From Hermatobates lingyangjiaoensis (lineage: Eukaryota; Arthropoda; Insecta; Hemiptera; Hermatobatidae), in assembly GCA_026182355.1 (NCBI GenBank), contig JAPFBL010000560.1:62001-126000 (forward strand): a DNA stretch of 64,000 nt, given 5' to 3'. Under the pieces are notes generated by a model. That model saw only the letters and a program-made list of their open reading frames with translations. It searched no databases and was not told the origin of the DNA. Below are positions 31,949 to 43,701 of the stretch, piece by piece. The position numbers and the translations under genes were made by a program. Every line of letters starts with the position of its first letter. Positions within the stretch are counted from its first letter, which is position 1.

Positions 31949-32732
31949 ATATTGATTCCTTACTCGAGCAATAAGAAAAATTATAATGAACAATTGACGA
32001 GTAGAAGTGGAGTGATGTAACAGTTCAGTAGTATAACACTATAAATATCTAAAGAATAAAACACATACAATTAAAAACAAAACTCTCTTTAATATTTTGA
32101 TATCCCATGTTTTCAATTAGACAATCGATTAGCTGATACTACTAGAGGAGAAAACTTCTACCTTATGATGACAGCTAGTCTTTGATAAAGTCTTATTTGT
32201 CGTTGTCAGTGTTTTATTATTTATGCTTATATGTTTGTAGGCCAGTTGGACCATTTCATTTTAAAGTATATGTATATATTTATTACTGAAACTATATTTA
32301 TTGACAGGATCTGATATCTCATTGACTATTTGATGACAAAATGAAATAATTGTTACAATAAAACATAATTATTTATGAAAATTAATACAATAAAAGTGCT
32401 GAAATGACACATACAAGAATCAGCAGCCATAATAAAAGAAAAGTTCTAATGATTTTTTTTCGAACTAAAAATAAAAATAAGAAGCCACTGTCACTATATT
32501 AGTCGGCTGATATCTTGTTGTCCTATCTTTTGTAGGCCTATGGAAATGGTTTTAAATAAAAAACGTGAGCATTTGATTTCAACTTGAAAAACTGGCTGAA
32601 ACCTGATTCTGTTTAATTTTTTTTTTAATCAAACATAATATAAAACTGTTTAAAATGTCATTAAATTTTAGATCATGCATATGTTAGAAATTTCACAAAT
32701 CAGAAACAAAAAGATTTGGAAAACTTTCTTAC

Positions 32733-32821
32733 CCATAACTGTATTCCTCCTGAGTACTCCAGTCTCCTTTTCATTCAGTAAAGCTCCAGAAGTGAACATA
32801 ATACCAAAATGAAAACTGAAT
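32733..32821 (-). CDS. ABCH transporter exon (second membrane helix)
   Basis: Acceptor gtttag, donor gtaaga. The protein reads FSFHFGIMFTSGALLNEKE, then TGVLRRNTVMG. The pattern of a hydrophobic helix followed by NEKETGVLRR corresponds to the coupling-helix region of ABCG/ABCH half transporters. Confidence 0.9.
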
Positions 32822-32873
32822 CTAAACATTGAACAATAAATTAAATTATATTTTCATTTGAATAGACCATTAC

Positions 32874-32959
32874 TTGATTATTGAAACGAACCCTGCCAAG
32901 TAGGAAGTGACTTCATAGGATGTGGTGAAGGTTTCGCTTCCTTGATACAGTTTATTTAC
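32874..32959 (-). CDS. ABCH transporter exon
   Basis: Acceptor ttgtag, donor gtaatg. The protein reads VNKLYQGSETFTTSYEVTS, then YLAGFVSII. This is the usual segment before the second membrane helix. The donor is a weak consensus but phase and homology support it. Confidence 0.84.
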
Positions 32960-33427
32960 CTACAATGGATAGCACTGATTAATAAATTACACAAATTAGT
33001 ATTGCACACACAAACGTACACACAGTGACGCAGCCAAGAGAAGAGGGCGACACGATGTCATCCGCTTTGGTATTTGCCTATTTATATTTAATCTCGTCGA
33101 ACTATCAAGTCGCATTTCAAAGCCTTGTCACATGAACATGTTTCAAATTGGTGAAGGAGGTGGTGATGGTTATTCGCATATTTTATACTATAATTGGCTA
33201 GTGCGATCACCCACATAAATAACATGTTGGGAAAACACACTGCGGAAATGTAGGTATCTTTATTCCTATGCAGTGCAGGGTGCAGACGAATTGCTTGACC
33301 AAATAATAGCAGGGTTTCTCAACCTTGCTTGGTCCATGCACCTTGCTCATGACTTGTGACAATATCACTCCCCACCCTCCATCTTTCCTCTAAGATAGTC
33401 GTTTACAATATTGTTGAAAATTACATA

Positions 33428-33646
33428 TTACGTAAAATTATTTTCTTTATTATTATATATAGTAGAAGTTTGGAGCAGTCCTTCTTGAACACACATGTTT
33501 AAAAAAGATATGTCTCCTTTGTTCTTAACTAGTTGTCTTGAGAGTTTTTCAATTTTTCGAAAGCATTTTTTCTGAACAAGACTTTTTAATTCAAAAAACA
33601 ATTCACCAAAATTGTTCTCAACTGGTATGTTTGTATTTTTCAACAT
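33428..33646 (-). pseudogene. PLE protein N-terminal fragment of another family
   Basis: ATG opens MLKNTNIPVENNFGELFFEL, then KIEKLSRQLVKNKGDISFLN and VQEGLLQTSTIYNN. It has the same order of features as the other PLE N-termini (basic helix, then FLN-C-EGLL). The start codon lies inside the ribozyme stem III immediately upstream. Confidence 0.65.
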
Positions 33647-33679
33647 GTTTCAGTGATTTCCATCACCATCTTCAGGAGT
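33639..33679 (-). ncRNA. Hammerhead-ribozyme-like motif containing a start codon
   Basis: CTGAAGA, spacer T, stem II GGTGAT/ATCACT, GAA, self-complementary ACATGT, T. The ATG within ACATGT is the first codon of the downstream PLE frame. Confidence 0.65.
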
Positions 33680-34535
33680 TAATTATATGTATTATATACT
33701 ATCACAATTATAATAAACTAAACATAAACCCATCCGGCAGTTTAAAACAAGTGATAACAATACTTGGAGGTTACATTCTGTTACATTGGTTTAGGGTTAA
33801 CAGGTTGCAGGTTACAGGTTGTGTAGATTCATCCGTATTTCACTAAACAGGGAATTAACGACACTATTCTTCCTTCACTGGTTGGTGCAGTTTAGATATC
33901 ATTCGTATGGTGGGTTCTTTTTGGTTGCATAAATTACCCAAACAGTTTTTCCCAGAACAACCCAAAACAAGAGCGACTGTTCATTTTGAATGAATAAAAA
34001 ATTACTATTATTCTTAATTGTTACAAAAGCTACAATTATTCTCAAATATCTTATAATTCCAAAAATTGGTTTGTATTTTGGGAGGTACCGGGACACGTAA
34101 ATGATGCAATGTCTTTGAAGAAGAGGATGTGGTCAATGATGCTGTAAAAATGTTAGTCAAAGTAGCAAAGATTTAATCATTTAAACATGGATTTTTTCGC
34201 TAAGATAGGTTTTCCTGAGCTTCATGTTTGTTTATTTCTATTTATTTCTTACTAATAAAATTGCATATATATTCAGACAGTTATTTAGAAAACTATATAT
34301 TTATAATTCACAAAATCCTCAAGAAACCCTTATGTGAATTTGAAATAGAAAGAAAAAATGGTTTGTAATCAGGAGTTGTATGTTTATGACAAAAATCCTC
34401 AAAAACCCCTTGTGTGAATTTGAAATATCAGTGGTCGAGAAGCTATATCAATATATATTTACAGTACGAAAGTAGAAGTTTACAACAAAAGGAGTTAAAG
34501 TAATGAAGGAAGACTTTCATTATTGCAAATTCAAT

Positions 34536-34740
34536 TATTTATTATTATTGAAATAATGCCTAAATTAGAACCGATAAGTAACACATTCATATTGTGATAA
34601 AACCTGAAATTTTGATAGAAGTATTTACTTATTGTAGGGTGAAAAGCTAATGAAATGGTCTCCACATATAAAAATTTAATGGTATAAATAACGCGTTTCG
34701 AACACGTAGTGTTCTTCAACTAATAACATAATAACTGATT
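34536..34740 (-). mobile_element. PLE arm, family N
   Basis: A minus-oriented arm with CTAATGAAATGGTCTCCACA, AACGCGTTTCGAACACG and an AGTGTTCTTC core remnant. The family recurs at 38.1, 38.7, 40.5-40.8, 50.7-51.3 and 59.0-59.3 kb. Confidence 0.7.
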
Positions 34741-34766
34741 GCACTACATTAAAAGTATTTACTTAC

Positions 34767-34882
34767 TTTTATAGGTGTGCCAACAATATCTTCAGGTATT
34801 CCACAGTTTTGACAAATTTTTCTTTCAGCGAAATCAATACTCTTTAAAATTTTATCTTGAATGATTCGAAGTACAACGAAAT
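34767..34882 (-). CDS. ABCH transporter exon
   Basis: Acceptor ttatag, donor gtaagt. The protein reads NFVVLRIIQDKILKSIDFAE, then RKICQNCGIPEDIVGTPIK. Matches the ABCH segment with NCG and a closing PIK. In phase with both neighbours. Confidence 0.9.
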
Positions 34883-35935
34883 CTATAAAATGAAATATAT
34901 TCTATACACTTATTAGTAAAATAAATCAATTTTAAAGGTATTTTCCTTTTAACTTTGCAAAAGTTTAGTCATTTTTAGTAATATTTATTACAATATTTAG
35001 TAATATAGAAATTGTATGATTTTCAAACTTCTTTAATTACAAGAATACGAAATCCAGATATGGATGTAAGACTTTTCTACCAGTAAAGGTTGATGTTAGA
35101 ATCACAAGTTGAAATTTAATTTGTAATGTATCAGAACATGTAATTTTGCACCTTCTGTTGTATATTTGATTATTAATTTCTCCATTACTTCTTGCAATTT
35201 CATTGTCTTGCAAACACAATGAGAAGGTTTTAGATAGGTTTACCATAAACTTTAGAAATTGAATTTTTATTTTAATCAGGAAAGCTGATGAAATTCTGAT
35301 GTGTTCATTGTTTTATATCTTCTATCCTGTTTACCCGACCTTGCCAGACAAAATAAAATTAAATAAACATTTAAGAAAAACTTGAAATACGAAAATAATT
35401 TAATTTCGATTAATTCGTCAAAAATAATAAACAATGTATGGGAGTGAAATTAGAGATAGCAGCAAAAACATTAATATTCTTAACATTATATAGTTGTGAG
35501 AACAAATTTTGTAAAGCAATAGCGTACTTTTGCATTATCAGACTGATAAAATTATAATATAAATTTAATATGGTTAATATTTTATGATTACATAATATGT
35601 TATGTAAATATGACAATGATGAACGTTAAATAACAATCAAAATATCAGGCAAGGATACATATGCTTATTGTTATTATGCGTTGATTTTTATTTTATGTTT
35701 ACTGTAAAATATTGTGTTATATTTATCCTTTGATATATTTATATTGTGTTATACTAATGGAAATTGTAAAACGAATGGTAAATAAATCAATAAGTAACAA
35801 TATTTAAATTAAAAAAATATGTTTCCCTTATCTGGACCTCATATATTTAACACTATTTTTCTTTTTTATCACGGTTTGGCCTAATGTAATATAATTACTT
35901 TTTATATTATTGTAATTAAATTTAGTATTGATGTA

Positions 35936-35973
35936 GCCCTGAAGATGTCTACAAATATAGATGAAACGTCGGC
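35936..35973 (+). ncRNA. Hammerhead-ribozyme-like motif, family B-like
   Basis: Stem I GCC/GGC, CTGAAGA, T, stem II GTCTA/TAGAT, GAA, ACGT, C. A single arm continuing to about 36010 (AAACCTCGATAAA). Confidence 0.65.
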
Positions 35974-36134
35974 TTAAAGGTGTTGTATTATTGAAGCTAG
36001 ATCAAAACCTCGATAAAAAAAGAAAAAATATAATTAAAATAATATAAATTAGAATAATTAAAATCAAAATCATAGTTGATTCAAGACAAGGTTATTCATA
36101 GTTAATTTATAATAAGTTTTGCATGTGGCCTTAC

Positions 36135-36312
36135 TACTGCTGTCGAGGGCCAGCTGCAGAGAACTTGCACGAATGTTGTAGCTGTCGGCATCTATCCCAG
36201 CGTTCACTTTCGAAAGAAAGGCTTCCGTTGTGTTCTCATTCAACTCTACAATCCCCCAAACTTGACGATCCCTGGCTGCTTTGATTCCATCTTCTAAATT
36301 TGGATAAAGTCG
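36135..36312 (-). CDS. ABCH transporter exon (extracellular loop)
   Basis: Acceptor tttag, donor gtaagg. The protein reads RLYPNLEDGIKAARDRQVWG, then IVELNENTTEAFLSKVNAG and the end of a Ser-rich segment. QVWGIVELNENTTEAF resembles the QAWGALYFNENYTDAL type loop seen in ABCH proteins. Confidence 0.92.
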
Positions 36313-36350
36313 CTAAACAAAAATAGAACCATATTATTACACACACTTTT

Positions 36351-36456
36351 TGTGACAGAGAGTTGGATGCAAGTATAAAAATACTTGCAATAGAAATTTT
36401 ACATGGGATTTTCCATAAAAATAAACATACTTTGACTTCAGTTAATAGTACATTGA
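36351..36456. repeat. Long direct repeat flanking a retrotransposon fragment, copy 1
   Basis: ACACTTTTTGTGACAGAGAG onward to GTTAATAGTACATTGAA is repeated at 37038-37168 (with an insertion of about 20 bases there). The non-LTR fragment lies between the copies. Confidence 0.75.
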
Positions 36457-36535
36457 AAAAAAAAAGGCTACTACATAAAGTCAGTATTTTGTTGAATTCC
36501 ACTAAAGGAAATATATACAATCAAGTTAGCAATAT

Positions 36536-36890
36536 TAACTCCGGAAGCGCAGAGGATCCAAAAGTGATAACTAGTGGGAACTTCCCACAAGTGCACCTGA
36601 AGACCCGAAGAAGACCATCCCGAAGAAGGAGAAAGGAAGTACTTTCTCTCGAAACATAGGGAGCCTGAATGGACATTATCAATGATGGTTTGTGCAGATT
36701 CTGCAAAGAGGAAGAAACACCGTTGCACCTGTTGATAACACTCAACAAACCATAGAAAAACTTTTACCTCTGGAACCAGCAAAAGTACTGAGCTTCTTGG
36801 AAGCGTTGAAGCAAACTGCTACAACTTTAGTACAGAAGAGGGGAAGTACAATAGTTTTTTTTTTTTTAGACGCAATGCTATAGTTACCTT
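36536..36890 (+). mobile_element. Non-LTR retrotransposon 3' fragment
   Basis: Relative of 55300-55735 with several deletions: TGGTTTGTGCAGATTCTGCA, then GAGGAAGAAACACCGTTGCA and a T-rich 3' end followed by AGACGCAATGCTATAG. The protein frame is broken. Confidence 0.65.
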
Positions 36891-37770
36891 CAAATAATAA
36901 AAATAGACGATATGCATTTGTAATTAAGTATAAAATTTGTTTGGAGCCGAGTTTCAATCAAATGGTAAATCAATATTGTTGTAATAAATTATTCATTCAA
37001 ACTTGGTTGTCAGTTTTTTAGAACAAACTTTCTCAGACACTTTTTGTGACAGAGAATTGGATGAAAGTATAAAAATACTTGCTAATTTGATTAAAAAAAG
37101 CAATAGAAATGTTACATGGGAATTTACCAAAATAAATGTACTTTGACTCCAGTTAATAGTACATTGAATTTACCAAAGCAAAAACTATAACAACCAAATA
37201 GTACATTAGGTTACTAAACCCAATGAACGGTGCCATTTCGTCTACTTTCGCTATGTATAAATGCAGTAACAAACATTAATAAAAGATTTAAATAACAATT
37301 TTCGGTCAATATAATAATGGTATAGATTTGTAGTCTCATAAGAAATTATTACCTGTAAAATAACTTTTTATTTTCATTTAGCTTGAAAAAAATAATACGT
37401 TGCATACAATACGTTTGAGGATAAGAATTTAATTCATGAAAGAAAAGAGGCTGTTTTATTGTACGTCATACAATCAAGTTTTCTACAATCATGTTTAAGC
37501 ACGGCAGCATTGGCCACGGTAAAATAACAGCTGTTTTACACACAGCTGACTAGGCACAGCAGCGCTCCTAGCGGCTGATGCCACTTATTGAAATAATTAC
37601 TCATATCAATAATGTATTATTTTTACAATTCTCATAAATTTATTTTTAATTTATTTCAACTGTTTTTAAACTGTATATATTATAAAAAAAAAACTATTCC
37701 AATAACATTTACTTTAAAAATAATAAACTTTTATATTTTATGTTTTGTTTAAAGCAAGATATATACTTAC

Positions 37771-37999
37771 GACATCCAGAGACAATTCTTGTAATTTATC
37801 AAAGAACAGGCATGAAAGAGAAGAATGAGTGGTACACGAGTGGTATTTAGTCTCGAAGGAGATGGTTCTGTTGCAATGGGGGTCACTTAGAAGTTCTTTG
37901 GAATGTAGTCCTACGCTAAGATCAGTGGGAATTCTTCCGTAAGTTAAACAAAACAGAGACAGTTGAGTGAAAGGCAGTGTCAGTAAAAAGAACATCAGT
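37771..37999 (-). CDS. ABCH transporter exon (first membrane helix and large loop)
   Basis: Acceptor tttcag, donor gtaagt. The protein opens with a hydrophobic helix (LLMFFLLTLPFTQLSLFCL) then TYGRIPTDLSVGLHSKELLS and a loop with several Cys (PHCNRT, HSCTT, SLSCLFF). Matches ABCH membrane domain order (helix, GR-P, loop). Confidence 0.92.
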
Positions 38000-38092
38000 C
38001 TGAAAACAAAGCCACTATTATTTGATAAAAGTCATTCATAAGATATACTAAATGACACATTAGTTGTGCAATCAGTAATTGTTTGGTATTTA

Positions 38093-38338
38093 CTCATACT
38101 GGGGTAAATAGATAAATGAAAGTCTCCACACATAAAAAAGAAGCTTTTTTTATTCTACGCCTTTCGAATACATCGTGTTCATCGTCAGGTTAACATCCAA
38201 AATGTAGGATAAGACGACCGACAGGAGTCCAGACTTCAGAGGTCAATTTACCTGACGAAGAACACAAAGTGTTCGAAACGTGTAGAATAAAGAAGCTTCT
38301 TTTTTATGTGTGGAATCTTTGATTTATCTATTTACCCC
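38093..38338. mobile_element. PLE palindrome, family N
   Basis: Left outer arm TACTGGGGTAAATAGATAAA mirrors the right outer arm. The right arm keeps CTGACGA, A, GAACAC/GTGTTC, GAA, ACGT; the left has AACACGATGTATTCGAAAGG-type drift (read on minus). About 245 bases. Confidence 0.8.
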
Positions 38339-39168
38339 AGTATACTAAATGGCATATTTCAAAAGAGTAATAATACATATTTTTCATTTGTACATGTTTA
38401 TAATATGTTTAAATTCATATGGAAATAAAGAATTAAAAAAAATCTAAATAAATTAATCAAAGTTTTAGTTTCACTTGAATAAAGAGCAATTTACTTTTTT
38501 AAAACAAGTTCACGTTTCCGTTTCCATTATAATGCTATAATGAATTATTTCTGTTTAAAGATTTGCAGTTTCACTATTACATACAAACACAAAATTGGCT
38601 AAATAATAAACAAACAAAAATTGTGTTCAATCAAACTTGTTAAGAGCTAAAAATAATCAGGACACTACAAAACACATACAATAATTGTTCTAACGTGGTG
38701 CAATCAGTTATTATGTAGTATTTACTCATTGTAGGATGAAATGGTCTCCACATATAAAAATTTAATCGTATAAAACAACACGTTTCGAACACGTAGTGTT
38801 CTTTTTCAGGCATCTACTTCAATGTGCTTTATATAAAGTCGATCGATATAGAACGAATATTAAATTAATTCTTATTTAATTTGTCATTGTTATTCATGAA
38901 ATTTTCTGCAGTTAAAATAAACCAAAAATGTTTTTAATGTATTTCCATAAGAATCTATCTTTAAAAAGATAAATACTTATGAATGACTATAATAAATTAG
39001 AAGAATAAATGCTCAAAAAATAGAAATATCACCAAGAAAACATAATATAATATAATAAACTTAATATTCCTTAATGAAAAAAACTCAGAGTATGATTTCA
39101 CTAAAGAAAATCATGTTTACTCTAGTTATTTGAGGGATAATAAAACAAGTTACATAAAAAGGACTTAC

Positions 39169-39284
39169 AAAATATTTCTCTTGGTCCAAAGATAATTTTT
39201 AAACATCTGAGATTTAAATCGAGAAGAGTCAAATATTTTTGGATATTTCATAACTTTTTCAGTCATTTTTGAACAATCTGAAAA
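39169..39284 (-). CDS. ABCH transporter exon (linker and start of first membrane helix)
   Basis: Acceptor ctttag, donor gtaagt. The protein reads FSDCSKMTEKVMKYPKIFD, then SSRFKSQMFKNYLWTKRNIL. Basic linker before the membrane domain. It ends with two bases (TT) that join A of the next exon to give Leu. The competing cag six bases further in breaks phase. Confidence 0.86.
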
Positions 39285-39364
39285 CTAAAGAATATTTAAA
39301 TGTATACTCGTATATTATAGACATGATAAAATAATACGAAAATGTAGTATAGTACATATACATC

Positions 39365-39445
39365 ATGATTTGTTTTCTTGACCCAATATTTATATGATGT
39401 AATGTAAAAAAATTGGACCTCAAACCTCAAAAAAAAAAAATTACA
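39365..39445. mobile_element. Tiny PLE palindrome remnant, family B
   Basis: Outer family B words only: TTGACCCAATATTTATATG on the left and GGACCTCAAACCTC on the right. The hammerhead part is missing. Confidence 0.6.
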
Positions 39446-40384
39446 TCATAGTACATATAGATAAAAATATATTCCAGAAATAAGTCAAATAAACATTTCT
39501 TTCATTTGATTATTTTTTATTGATATTATGATGGTAATAATAGTTCAATAAGGATTCTCTTTGTTTAATGTATGTTTTTCTCTCTCACATTATTAATAAA
39601 TAGCTCGAGTTTCATTAGCGATCATTTCTCGCTTAGTCATTGCCCACTTTTCACCTTGTAAAATGACTTCTTTTTTTTAACGTGGACCTTTCTTTCTCAT
39701 ATACTGGCCATTTATGCAAAATATGATGCCAGTTTTGGAAATTTGCTCCACATGGACAAGTTGGTTGTTCAATGATATTAAAACGTGCAAAGATAAGCTA
39801 TACTTATTCCGTGGTCAGTTGGAGCCATAGTGGTTCTAACATGAATGGATATATCTTTTTCATCATTTTTTCTGCCATTGTTGGAAAATAAAAGCTTTAT
39901 ACTGAAGCTACGTGTGGGAAAAGTATCATAGTTTCTCCGTTATCATAGCATCTGAATTGGAAGAGAAGCGTAAAGACAGCACGTCATAGCATACAGGTTT
40001 ATCAGTGCGTCTCACATCTGTGCATTTGCTCCACATTAGTTAACAGGCCCTAATTCCTTTCTACCAAATAACCATACCCATTTACATAAACATGCAGGTG
40101 TGTGACTCTCTGCATGTACTTTTATACTGCTGAAATGTCGAAATGACATCAAATTTGGAAGGAACGGATCTCATTTTCTTACAAAATTTTTCCCTTGAAA
40201 GCTTCGTTGTAAAGAAATGTTAACAAATTAGTTTGTATATCTTGAATTTATAAAAAAGTAGCCAATTTTTGCATTTTTTTCTATTCACTCTGACAGGACA
40301 TCCACTCTGGGTGCATACTACAACTGAATCAAATTGATATCGTTAAGTAAGTATTGATATTGATATAGCTTCTCGACTTCAAAC

Positions 40385-40910
40385 TTCAAAGATGGGTTTC
40401 TTGAGGATTTTTGGTCTAAAGAAATAACACTCCTGTTTATATGCCGACGTTTTGTCAAAAATTGTTCGGCATTTTTGGCAAAACGTCGTCATATAAACAG
40501 GAGTGTTATTCTAACGTAGTGCAATCAGTTAATGTGATATTTACTCATTCTAGAGTAAAAAGCTAATGAAATGGCCTCCACATATAAAATTTAATGGTAT
40601 AAACAACGCGTTTCGAACACGCAATTTTCTTTCTCAGGCATTAACTAAAAAATACATCAAAATTAATGCATAAGAAAGAAAACTATGTGTTCGAAACGCG
40701 TTGTTTTGTACGATTAAATTGTTATATGTGGAGACCATTTCATTAGCTTTTTTCCTTACAATGAGTAAATACCACATAATAAGTGATTGCACTACGTTAG
40801 AATAACACTTCTGTTTATATGACGACCTTTCGCCAAAAATAAAACATTACGTCGGCATATAAACAGAAGTGTTATTTCTTTAGACCAAAAATCCTCAAGA
40901 ATCCCATCTT
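40385..40910. mobile_element. Nested palindromes (hairpins within a hairpin)
   Basis: Outermost words TTGAGGATTTTTGGTCTAAA and inverse enclose two small hairpins (AACACTCCTGTTTATATG types at 40425-40505 and 40795-40880), which in turn enclose a family N palindrome (40511-40795) with GCGTTTCGAACACG and inverse. Best explained by insertion of one palindromic PLE into the centre of another. Confidence 0.75.
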
Positions 40911-41711
40911 GGAATTTAATTAAGAATTGAAAAGTTCTTTACGGGTGACTCTGTAGGTCGTGTCTACGTAAAAACTTGTATAAGTTACAATGTACAAAAC
41001 AAAAAAAAATCCCCTTTTAATAGCAAACTACTTGAGAAACATTTGGGGACATATAATAGATTAATAAAGTTTAATTAACACAACTGTTAATTAAAATATT
41101 ATCCCCTATAACGTCGTATAACCCTTCGAAAAAGTTAATTTCTCCATTAATTTCTCCCTTGAAATAAAGTCTATATATAAACGGAATTTAAATCCTTTTG
41201 TTTCCTAAAGTGTGTTCGGTACGAGTAAACTTACAAAAATTCACAAGTACCGTAACTTTCAGTTTCAATATAAAAGTCATCTTTTCTCATAGTGCGAAGT
41301 CTAAGACGGTGGTTAGTATAGAGTCATTTACGTCATATAATGCAATATTATACCTCTCATATTAGCAAATCTAAGATAAATAATATATAATTCATTCTGT
41401 ATATGGGAGTGATATTTTTCTTTGCAACCGGTTAGTCAGGATATAGTGGTTGAAGGATACCGCGGGACTTCCATATTCAAGAGCAAGGGTGCTTATACAT
41501 TTTCTGCATTCGAGCTACTCATGAAATTAACAACTCACAAACATCTACCAACTGTATCTATTTAGAAATATATATTAAAAATTCTTTAAAGCTATTACAT
41601 TCTATGTAATATTTCATCGTGATAAAACATCTTTCCTTTTCTTATTATATTAATATGTTTTTTCTCATTTTCCACTCTTTTTTGTGCTATTTTTGCAATA
41701 GAAGGACATTC

Positions 41712-41953
41712 GGGAATCAGATACTCCAAAAACTGACTAGTAATTCATCCTAAATATGAATAAAATTTTCGCCACTTCCACTTATGTGTATAAGTATTAT
41801 TCGGTTTTATGATTCACAAGAAACAGAATAAATCCATAACCACTAAACAAAAAAAAATTTAGAAAAATGTTTTCTCTAAATGTTTTTTGCAGAACCCCAG
41901 ACAGTCCGTTAAGGAACCCCTGGAATCATCGGAACCCACTTTGGGAATCTCTG
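41712..41953. mobile_element. hAT fragment related to 1788-2773 (empty-site copy)
   Basis: Terminus CAGAGATTCCCAAAGTGGG on the minus strand. The rest aligns with the left part of the hAT at 1788 and continues across the position where that copy is interrupted by a PLE. Confidence 0.7.
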
Positions 41954-42026
41954 TCCAACACCAATTAAAATCCTATAAATAAATAGGAAAAATATCAATA
42001 ATGGCGATATTTTAATAGTTCGCTAC

Positions 42027-42155
42027 CTTAGGTTCAGGTATTTCTTCTTTACATAACCTCAAAAAGGCCATTTCAATTGAAGTAACTTGCAGACGATTCA
42101 ACAGTTCTTGAGGACTTTCTTCAGCTAAAAGTACTCCTTGCCTCATTAAACCTGC
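42027..42155 (-). CDS. ABCH transporter exon (end of nucleotide-binding domain)
   Basis: Forty-three codons, acceptor ending aaag, donor gtagcg. The protein reads AGLMRQGVLLAEESPQELLN, then RLQVTSIEMAFLRLCKEE. GLMRQG and LLAEESP are the usual closing strands of an ABCH or ABCG ATPase domain. A second acceptor three bases downstream (cag) would put the exon out of phase. Confidence 0.9.
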
Positions 42156-42194
42156 CTTTAAACCAAAGAAACAATATTAAAATAATATCTAGAT

Positions 42195-42340
42195 TTAATA
42201 TTATATCAGCTCAAATTTGAAGATAGGTAGCACACAAAGTAAAGAAACACACTTACAAACTCAAATTATCGGGCAATCCGTCTTCAGGAGAAAACAGAAA
42301 GGGAGGCCAACCACGTTGTAGACGCAACGACCAGTGACCA
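42195..42340 (-). mobile_element. PLE arm, family O
   Basis: A single minus-oriented arm, AAACACACTTACAAACTC to CGTTGTAGACGCAACG, ending 40 bases before the acceptor side of ABCH exon 42027-42155. Confidence 0.65.
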
Positions 42341-42664
42341 TTTAATATTATATTTATATTGGCATCAGTCTACTAAAAGATTTACATTACCAATAATTTC
42401 AAAAGTTTAAGTTTTTCTAAACCAGAGAATTCTCACTTCTGTAATTCACTTTACTTCAATTTTTACTTCTACGAGTATCACTCGTGATAATGTAATAATT
42501 AATTTTTTTTTACAGTGTATATTTGGTAGTAGTGTATAATTTTGTTTTACCTCTGTTGTGTAGGTCAGTGAAAATGGTTTTATGTAAGCATATAAACATT
42601 AGCATAAGAGACTGACACATTTGGACGTACAAAACATACCGAGTTCTATTTTATGTTATATATA

Positions 42665-43052
42665 TACTTAAAATAAACTGTGTCAAATAGACAGAAACAT
42701 AACAGAGACTCACTTTTCAATATTTCTACCGTTATGGCGGTCGTACTCAGGAGAAGAAGTGAATTGACGGAGGGACGACAGTCAACTACTAAATATTGAA
42801 AAGTGAGTCCTTGTTATGTTTCTGTCTACGTGTCACAGTTCATTTTAAGTGTAATCTGTTCTGTTGGACCGGACCGTTTTTCGTTTATCATGGTATATAT
42901 ATATGTATTTATATAATTCTACATATGTATATATATATATCAGTTAGCTTCAGTTACTCAAAGGGACTACTTCTACCCGATGACGACGACTGCCGAAATA
43001 TCGTTGTGAGTCTTTTGTGTGTATCTTTATTTGTTTTTTCTCTTTCATGTGT

Positions 43053-43103
<51 letters not shown>

Positions 43104-43110
43104 CTACATA
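42665..43110. mobile_element. PLE palindrome family L and adjacent family P arm
   Basis: 42665-42895 is a family L palindrome (TTGTGTCAAATAGACAGAAA-type arms, centre with GACGACAGTCAACT). 42945-43060 is a plus arm with CGATGACGACGAC, GCC, GAAATATC and a CATGTGTTAAC end that runs into about 40 bases of TA. Confidence 0.75.
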
Positions 43111-43114
43111 TAAG

Positions 43115-43287
43115 AAACGGTCCACAAGGACTATAAAACTTTAAATTACACAAATCACGACACAGAAAAAAGATTAAAAAGAACACTTTCAGAATTCAAT
43201 ATTTCGAACTGTTGTTCGTCATCAGGAGTAGACTGGAAGAGAGGACGAAGTGAGAGAGATCTCCCCACGTCGAAGAACGGAGCGCGA

Positions 43288-43320
<33 letters not shown>

Positions 43321-43530
43321 TCAATGTTGAAAAAGAAACATAGAGAAATCAAATTTATTTATTATTAGAGACACTTACAGTCTCTAATTTTCTAACAGTT
43401 TGAACCGTCTTCAGAAGACAGTTCAAACCAAAAATTAGAGACTGTAGGTGTGTGCTTTTGATTTTTCTATGTTTCTTTTTCTACATTGAACTATATTTGT
43501 GTGTTTCTGATCGTATTTCCAATGAAAAAG
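43115..43530. mobile_element. PLE arms of families C and G between TA tracts
   Basis: 43115-43288 is a minus-oriented family C arm. 43320-43500 is a small family G palindrome with centre CAGTTTGAACC ... GGTTCAAACC. Both abut (TA)n tracts. Confidence 0.7.
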
Positions 43531-43545
43531 TATATATATATATAT

Positions 43546-43701
43546 ATTCGTGTATACTGGTAGCAAGTCTTCTTTTAAACAAGTGTTGTTAAAAAGCACA
43601 GCGGCTTCAGCATTAATAATCTTTTTAGAAAGATGTTCTATTTGCCTTATTATTTTCTTATAATTCACTGGTAGCTCAAAAATTAATCTACCTAATTCCA
43701 T
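43546..43701 (-). pseudogene. PLE protein N-terminal fragment (left arm)
   Basis: MELGRLIFELPVNYKKIIRQ, then IEHLSKKIINAEAAVLFNN and EDLLPVYTN, after which the frame enters TA repeats. The arm breaks almost exactly at its start codon on the inner side. Confidence 0.8.
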
